64,000 nucleotides of DNA, from NCBI GenBank assembly GCA_023974075.1, contig CM043791.1, positions 958,604 through 1,022,603 of the forward strand, in the 5' to 3' direction. The position numbers and the translations under genes were made by a program. Of the stretch, positions 59,501 through 64,000 are shown in pieces (position 1 is the stretch's first letter; each line of letters opens with the position of its first letter). The notes below the pieces were generated by a model that had not been told where the DNA came from, did no database searches, and saw only the letters and a list, made by a program, of their open reading frames with translations. The DNA is from Chaenocephalus aceratus. Lineage: Eukaryota > Chordata > Actinopteri > Perciformes > Channichthyidae.

Positions 59501-61267
59501 ATGCCGTTCTATCCACCTTGGGACCCGTTATCGTTTCCTCAGTCGTTTAGTGCCGTATTCGGTCGTCCTCGTGTGGCCGAACGGTCTATATGACACTAAA
59601 CAGTAACGCAAACGACCGTTTTCGTCCTCGTGTGGCCGGGGCATGAGTCACTGTTGTCTCAAGTTATCATGCATTAGTCAGTGAGAATAAAACACAGCCG
59701 GTTTCTCTCAGCCCCGGATTGCCCTCCAGCAGAGGGCGCTGCAGGTCCACATTTATAGTGTTGCAATCAAAATGATTCAACCCCCATTGCACATTAGGTT
59801 CATTGGCAAAATACATTTCTCAGGTGTTTGCAATAAACAAATCACACAAGAACTGTTTCAATGAAAGTAGTTCAATGAAACTAATATTCCAAGGTTTTTG
59901 TAATGACTACTCCAGTCTCAAGATGATTCTGCCCCCTGTCTCAAGCACACCTGGTGCAACTAATCAAGGGCTTCATTAGTTCAGTGGGCTTGAGACAGAG
60001 CACTTAAATACCTGGACTGGCTAGGGGTTTGTTGAGTGACCTTCGATTGCATGCAAAGTAATTGTCTAAAAAGTTCAGAGAAGAGATCCTTGGTTGCACA
60101 AACAAGGAAAAGAAAAGAAAAAGACGGCAAAAGCACAGCATGTTCCTAGAGATACAGGTGGAAGCGTAGTTTGCCAGTCAAAAGTTAAAGGAACAGCGGC
60201 TACACTTCCTGGACGTGGCAGAAAGAGGAAGCTACCAGCGACTGCCACCAGATTCCTGAGGAGGCAAGTGGTCCAAAACCCTCGAGTGACTGCAAAACCC
60301 TTGCAGCGAGACCCTGAAGGGCTCCATGCCCGGACTCCAAGACGTGCCCCACGACTGACCAAAAAAGCAGTCTGCTCCAATATGCTCAAAACCATAGAAA
60401 TATGGAATTCTGTTCTGTGGAGCGATGAAACATTTGGGGCCTACAGATCAGCGGTATGTGTGGAGGGAGAAGAATGAAGCACATGCTCATCGATTACGTG
60501 GAACCCAAGGTTTCTGTACGAACATTCCCAAATCAAAAGCCCTGGATGAACAGCGAGGTGCGTGGCAAGCGGAAAGCGTGCACTCCGCGCCCAGAGGTGG
60601 AGCTTCAGAGGAGTTCAGGGATCTAGGTATGAACTATTCGCAAAGAGACAAAACACCCCGTCACGTTAGTTAATGGAGATACTTAAATAGTTCTTGTGTA
60701 TTGCAAACAGCTGGGAAATAGTTTATTTTGCCAATAAACCTAATGTGCAACTGTATACAAACGCGATGCATACCGTACACACATGGAACTGTACAAGTAC
60801 TCAGAAGAGCCCAAAGTGAGGCCACGAGGAATGGTGAATGCAGCACTTGTCCTCCTTGTGGTCACCAGGTCAAACAGGGAACATGCTAGAAGGTTCTTCA
60901 GAGAGGCTTTAGACGGCGCTGGGGAGTCAGAAACCTCTGGGACTCAGGATTTAAGTCCACTCTGCTAAGAAGTGAACAACCAATTGGACACCATGACTGA
61001 TGTATTCTGTGCACGACATTAAACAAGCCTTGATAACATAATCATGTAATAATGATACTTGAACTTTAGGTCTAGGTTCTGAAATGAAAGCCGAAGTACT
61101 GAAGTGCGTGCCACCTGTGGAAAGTCTGACTGAGGGTGTTCACTGTTTCAGAATCACATGGAGGAGCAGTATGGAGAACACACTACGCGCAGAAGGTGGA
61201 GGACCGACTGCTGCACTACCTCCAGCAGCTGGAGGCCGTGTTACCGGGAGACACACACATCGATAAG
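53593..61267 (+). CDS. tinf2: TERF1-interacting nuclear factor 2 (TIN2), partial
   Basis: TIN2 is the shelterin hub joining TRF1, TRF2 and TPP1 at telomeres. Four exons of its N-terminal TRFH-like domain are seen: 53,593-53,816, 53,910-54,011, 56,964-57,065 and 61,152-61,267, with phase-0 introns between them. Characteristic stretches are HFERALNFLEDTHRLLPSLV, MKVMFGLKTL, MLTERRGMVETVCKICKFFP and LLHYLQQLEAVLPGD, which align with human TIN2 as I know it. The first exon starts in phase 1, so an upstream exon with the start codon is missing from this call, and the 3' exons lie past the window. The last exon is 116 nt where 114 would fit. The two extra bases are in GAACACACTACG, where a CA has been gained, and they break EQYGE-HYAQKVED. 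Introns 3 and 4 are swollen by hAT and Tc1 copies. Confidence 0.87.
54036..56045 (+). mobile_element. Non-autonomous hAT-like element in tinf2 intron, split by a MITE
   Basis: The left end GGGTGTAACTTTGGTTTGAG with a G run is a familiar teleost hAT terminus. The body resumes after the MITE at 55,664 with CATCCTCTAGGGGGGTCCGG. Its sequence from 55,675 to 56,045 is repeated inverted at about 57,665-58,085 on the other side of a tinf2 exon. Confidence 0.65.
54217..55663. mobile_element. hAT MITE with internal tandem duplication, perfect 8-bp TSD
   Basis: The ends TAGTGCTGCGTACC and GGTACGCAGCACTA are flanked by GTCCTATC on both sides (54,209-54,216 and 55,664-55,671). Inside, a segment of about 460 bp starting GTGCTGCGTACCGGTA is present twice in tandem (54,219 and about 54,687), each with its own copy of the terminal motif. 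No transposase is present. Confidence 0.92.
56590..56690 (-). mobile_element. hAT-type end fragment
   Basis: GGCCCACGGGCCTTAGTTTG followed by CCCATGCCTGG reads in reverse as CCAGGCATGGGCAAACTAAGGCCCGTGG, a typical hAT terminus. Confidence 0.6.
57665..58085 (-). mobile_element. Inverted partner of the hAT-like element
   Basis: Reverse complement of 55,675-56,045 with moderate divergence. Shared blocks include GGTGCACTTTGAG, TGTATGGATACAGCTCTCAA and CATTCTTTCTTTTTATTTAT. A perfect 17-bp stem hairpin lies at 57,674-57,715. Confidence 0.85.
58175..58222. mobile_element. hAT-type end fragment
   Basis: AAAAAAGGTTGGAGACCCCTG is the inverse of a CAGGGGTCTCCAACC hAT terminus. Confidence 0.6.
58681..59642. 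mobile_element. MITE with 27-bp perfect TIR in tinf2 intron 4
   Basis: GCCCCGGCCACACGAGGACG plus AAAACGG at the left is exactly inverted at 59,616-59,642. Subterminal repeats of CCTCGTGTGGCCG occur again at about 59,567. The internal part resembles 9,020-9,105 and 48,985-49,130. No transposase is present and the target duplication is unclear. Confidence 0.82.
59764..60757 (+). mobile_element. Internally deleted Tc1-like transposon D
   Basis: The terminal repeats contain TTGCACATTAGGTT and CATTGGCAAAAT on the left and the inverse ATTTTGCCAATAAACCTAAT at 60,725-60,744. The transposase is fragmentary. The central stretch near 60,400 encodes IWNSVLWSDETF, matching the Tc1 catalytic-domain start, and other pieces are out of frame or missing. 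Confidence 0.75.
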
Positions 61268-61834
61268 GTGTGTGTGCTATGGCAGCTAATGGTCAATGTG
61301 TGCTCGCTGTGGGCCCGTGCTCAGAGTGCTCTTCAACGTGAATTGGTAGATGAGATGCACACCATGTTGTGATGTCATTTTACACTCAGTGTTATCAAAC
61401 GTGAAACCTGGATAATATCTCGTCTAAAAAGTAGTTCAGTCATTCCTGCAGTCACTATACCAGAACCAGAACCAGAACCCGGTTTAACGGGAAGTAGCTT
61501 TACACAGACGAGGAATTGGTGTGTGTGGTGCCGACGTAAGCACAGTTAAGAAGATACATTGTAAGAAGAGGACTAAAGAATGTTTTTTAACTATAACAGA
61601 AACCACTATTATAACATTGAAATATTTACATTAAATATAGCTATACCAAAAAACTACGCACAGTACTGTATAATATGCAAAAAACGTGTTTAATATATAA
61701 TAAAACATGTGCAGTATTGATACGGAAAGTGGAAAGCTGTTCAAAGAGGACGCTTTGAATATAAATGTGCTATTTGCAACGTCCCGATGTTTCCGGTGTA
61801 ATCAGTGTAACTCATGACGACGTGCTCATGACCT
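61268..61834. other. tinf2 intron, no feature recognised
   Basis: AT-rich intron sequence between the last visible exon and the 39-bp minisatellite. Confidence 0.5.
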
Positions 61835-63660
61835 GTGACACGGTGAGGGTCTTTAGAGAGGCGGTGGTACCTGGAGACACGGTGAGGGTCTTTAGAGAGG
61901 CGTGGTACCTGGAGACACGGTGAGGGTCTTTAGAGAGGCGGTGGTACCTGGAGACACGGTGAGGGTCTTTAGAGAGGTGGTGGTACCTGGAGACACGGTG
62001 AGGGTCTTTAGAGGCGGTGGTACCTGGAGACACGGTGAGGGTCTTTGAGAGGCGTGGTACCTGGAGACACGGTGAGGGTCTTTAGAGAGGCGTGGTACCT
62101 GGAGACACGGTGAGGGTCTTTAGAGAGGCGGTGGTACCTGGAGACACGGTGAGGGTCTTTAGAGAGGCGGTGGTACCTGGAGACATGGTGAGGGTCTTTA
62201 GAGAGGCGGTGGTACCTGGAGACACGGTGAGGGTCTTTAGAGAGGCGGTGGTACCTGGAGACACGATGAGGGTCTTTAGAGAGGCGGTGGTACCTGGAGA
62301 CACGGTGAGGGTCTTTAGAGAGACGGTGGTACCTGGAGACACGGTGAGGGTCTTTAGAGAGGCGGTGGTACCTGGAGACACGGTGAGGGTCTTTAGAGAG
62401 GCGTTGGTACCTTGAGACATGGTGAGGGTCTTTAGAGAGGCGTTGGTACCTGGAGACACGGTGAGGGTCTTTAGAGAGGCGGTGATACCTGGAGACAGGG
62501 TGAGGGTCTTTAGAGAGGCGGTGGTACCTGGAGACATGGTGAGGGTCTTTAGAGAGGCGGTGGTACCTGTGACACGGTGAGGGTCTTTAGAGAGGCGGTG
62601 GTACCTGGAGACATGGTGAGGGTCTTTAGAGAGGCGGTGGTACCTGTGACACGGTGAGGGTCTTTAGAGAGGCGGTGGTACCTGGAGACACGGTGAGGGT
62701 CTTTAGAGAGGCGGTGGTACCTGGAGACATGGTGAGGGTCTTTAGAGAGGCGGTGGTACCTGGAGACATGGTGAGGGTCTTTAGAGAGGCGGTGGTACCT
62801 GTGACACGGTGAGGGTCTTTAGAGAGGCGGTGGTACCTGGAGACATGGTGAGGGTCTTTAGAGAGGCGGTGGTACCTGTGACATGGTGAGGGTCTTTAGA
62901 GAGGCGGTGGTACCTGGAGACACGGTGAGGGTCTTTAGAGAGGCGGTGGTACCTGGAGACATGGTGAGGGTCTTTAGAGAGACGGTGGTACCTGGAGACA
63001 TGGTGAGGGTCTTTAGAGAGGCGGTGGTACCTGGAGACACGGTGAGGGTCTTTAGAGAGGCGGTGGTACCTGGAGACACGGTGAGGGTCTTTAGAGAGGC
63101 GGTGGTACCTGGAGACACGGTGAGGGTCTTTTGAGAGGCGGTGGTACCTGGAGACATGGTGAGGGTCTTTAGAGAGGCGGTGGTACCTGTGACATGGTGA
63201 GGGTCTTTAGAGAGGCGGTGGTACCTGGAGACACGGTGAGGGTCTTTAGAGAGGCGGTGGTACCTGGAGACACGGTGAGGGTCTTTAGAGAGGCGGTGGT
63301 ACCTGGAGACACGGTGAGGGTCTTTAGAGAGGCGGTGGTACCTGGAGACACGGTGAGGGTCTTTAGAGAGGCGGTGGTACCTGGAGACACGGTGAGGGTC
63401 TTTAGAGAGGCGGTGGTACCTGGAGACACGGTGAGGGTCTTTAGAGAGGCGGTGGTACCTGGAGACACGGTGAGGGTCTTTAGAGAGGCGGTGGTACCTG
63501 GAGACACGGTGAGGGTCTTTAGAGAGGCGGTGGTACCTGGAGACACAGTGAGGGTCTTTAGAGAGGCGGTGGTACCTGAAGACACGGTGAGGGTCTTTAG
63601 AGAGGCGGTGGTACCTGGAGACACGGTGAGGGTCTTTAGAGAGGCGGTGGTACCTGCAGA
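61835..63660. repeat. 39-bp minisatellite (about 46 units) downstream of a tinf2 exon
   Basis: The unit is GGAGACACGGTGAGGGTCTT followed by TAGAGAGGCGGTGGTACCT. Because 39 is a multiple of three, long frames open on both strands (plus: GDTVRVFREAVVP repeated). Variants include ACATGG for ACACGG and one-base-shorter CCTGTGACA units that shift the frame. Each unit contains a GGTGAGG donor-like and a CTTTAG acceptor-like motif and one GGTACC site. The GAGGCGGTGGTACCTGGAGA part resembles the 3' end of the upstream tinf2 exon. Confidence 0.97.
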
Positions 63661-64000
63661 CCTTTAGAAGGTGACTTCCCAGTGCTCACGGCAGCAGTGA
63701 TTGCAGCCGGTGGGATGGTCTGATTTGGAGGCGTTGACTCAGGGAAAGGAAGGACAGAGGTCTAATGAATAATAAGGCAAAACAACACACGTGTCCTTTT
63801 TCTCAAATGACATGAGAATTAAAAAAAGGTTTTTATACTAAAATGATTTCCTTTTTCTTTCTGCAAAAAGACTCGACAGTGTTTGCTGTAATGTCATTAG
63901 AGCAACATGTTGTGAATCCGACCTCGACACGACACGGGTGGAAAGGACTCTTTGTGTTCCGCAGTGTCGCCTCTCGTCGTCACAAACTGTCCCATCTAGC
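63661..64000. other. No recognised feature
   Basis: Unique sequence after the minisatellite. No further tinf2 exon could be identified before the window ends. Confidence 0.4.

Noticed and set aside
60783..60968. 61-codon plus-strand frame as a small gene
   Set aside because: No recognised similarity or splice context; it abuts a decayed Tc1 element in a tinf2 intron.
61835..63660. Regular 39-bp repeats as a CRISPR array, or as a repeat protein gene (GDTVRVFREAVVP / SPGTTASLKTLTV)
   Set aside because: Units are directly adjacent without unique spacers, the genome is vertebrate, and the open frames follow only from a unit length divisible by three. Shorter units break them.

Overview
The window is vertebrate nuclear DNA, almost certainly from a teleost fish and probably a percomorph. 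The evidence is split genes with GT-AG introns, a Rex3-type RTE retrotransposon, several Tc1-like DNA transposons, many hAT-type MITEs, a tRNA-derived SINE, long CA/GT microsatellites and minisatellites. No bacterial or organellar gene organisation is present.

Region 1 (1-27,400) contains no host gene I can defend, apart from a weak candidate terminal exon at 78-194. It is a nest of repeats. A hAT MITE with a perfect 8-bp target duplication lies at 752-1,875. A 3.1-3.3 kb sequence occurs twice in opposite orientation (2,677-5,802 and 16,576-19,838), and the right-hand copy sits inside a broken hAT transposon. Also present are foldback elements, a 0.57 kb direct repeat, a decayed Rex3 LINE (10,660-12,596), a Harbinger-type MITE nested in another inverted-repeat element (21,973-23,185), and smaller modules re-used in different orders.

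Region 2 (27,400-64,000) carries four host genes in two head-to-head pairs. The first pair is a six-exon gene for an atypical short-chain dehydrogenase/reductase (minus, 27,830-32,197) and a spata2l-like gene (plus, exon 1 near 32,656-32,760, coding to 42,476). The second pair is mitochondrial peptide deformylase, pdf (minus, 48,066-51,086), and the shelterin gene tinf2 (plus, 53,593-61,267, continuing beyond the window). Introns and intergenic DNA are loaded with Tc1 elements, L2/Rex1-like LINE tails, a SINE, piggyBac and hAT MITEs, and minisatellites.

The genes do not form one pathway. SPATA2-family proteins bridge CYLD to the linear-ubiquitin ligase HOIP, PDF removes N-formyl groups from mitochondrially made proteins, TIN2 joins telomere proteins, and the SDR-like protein has no assigned substrate. 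Each shows one or more small frame breaks. Those in pdf and spata2l fall in G/C runs of 7-10 bases, the one in tinf2 is a 2-bp gain in a CA run, and the SDR case depends on which acceptor is used. This suggests uncorrected long-read indels more than pseudogenisation.

The most interesting signals are as follows. A 39-bp minisatellite of about 46 units (61,835-63,660) looks derived from the end of the preceding tinf2 exon. A 3' splice site in the SDR gene has a pyrimidine tract that is nothing but a (UG)n repeat. An inverted transposon pair brackets one tinf2 exon. The 3.2 kb inverted duplication is nearly identical between its arms.
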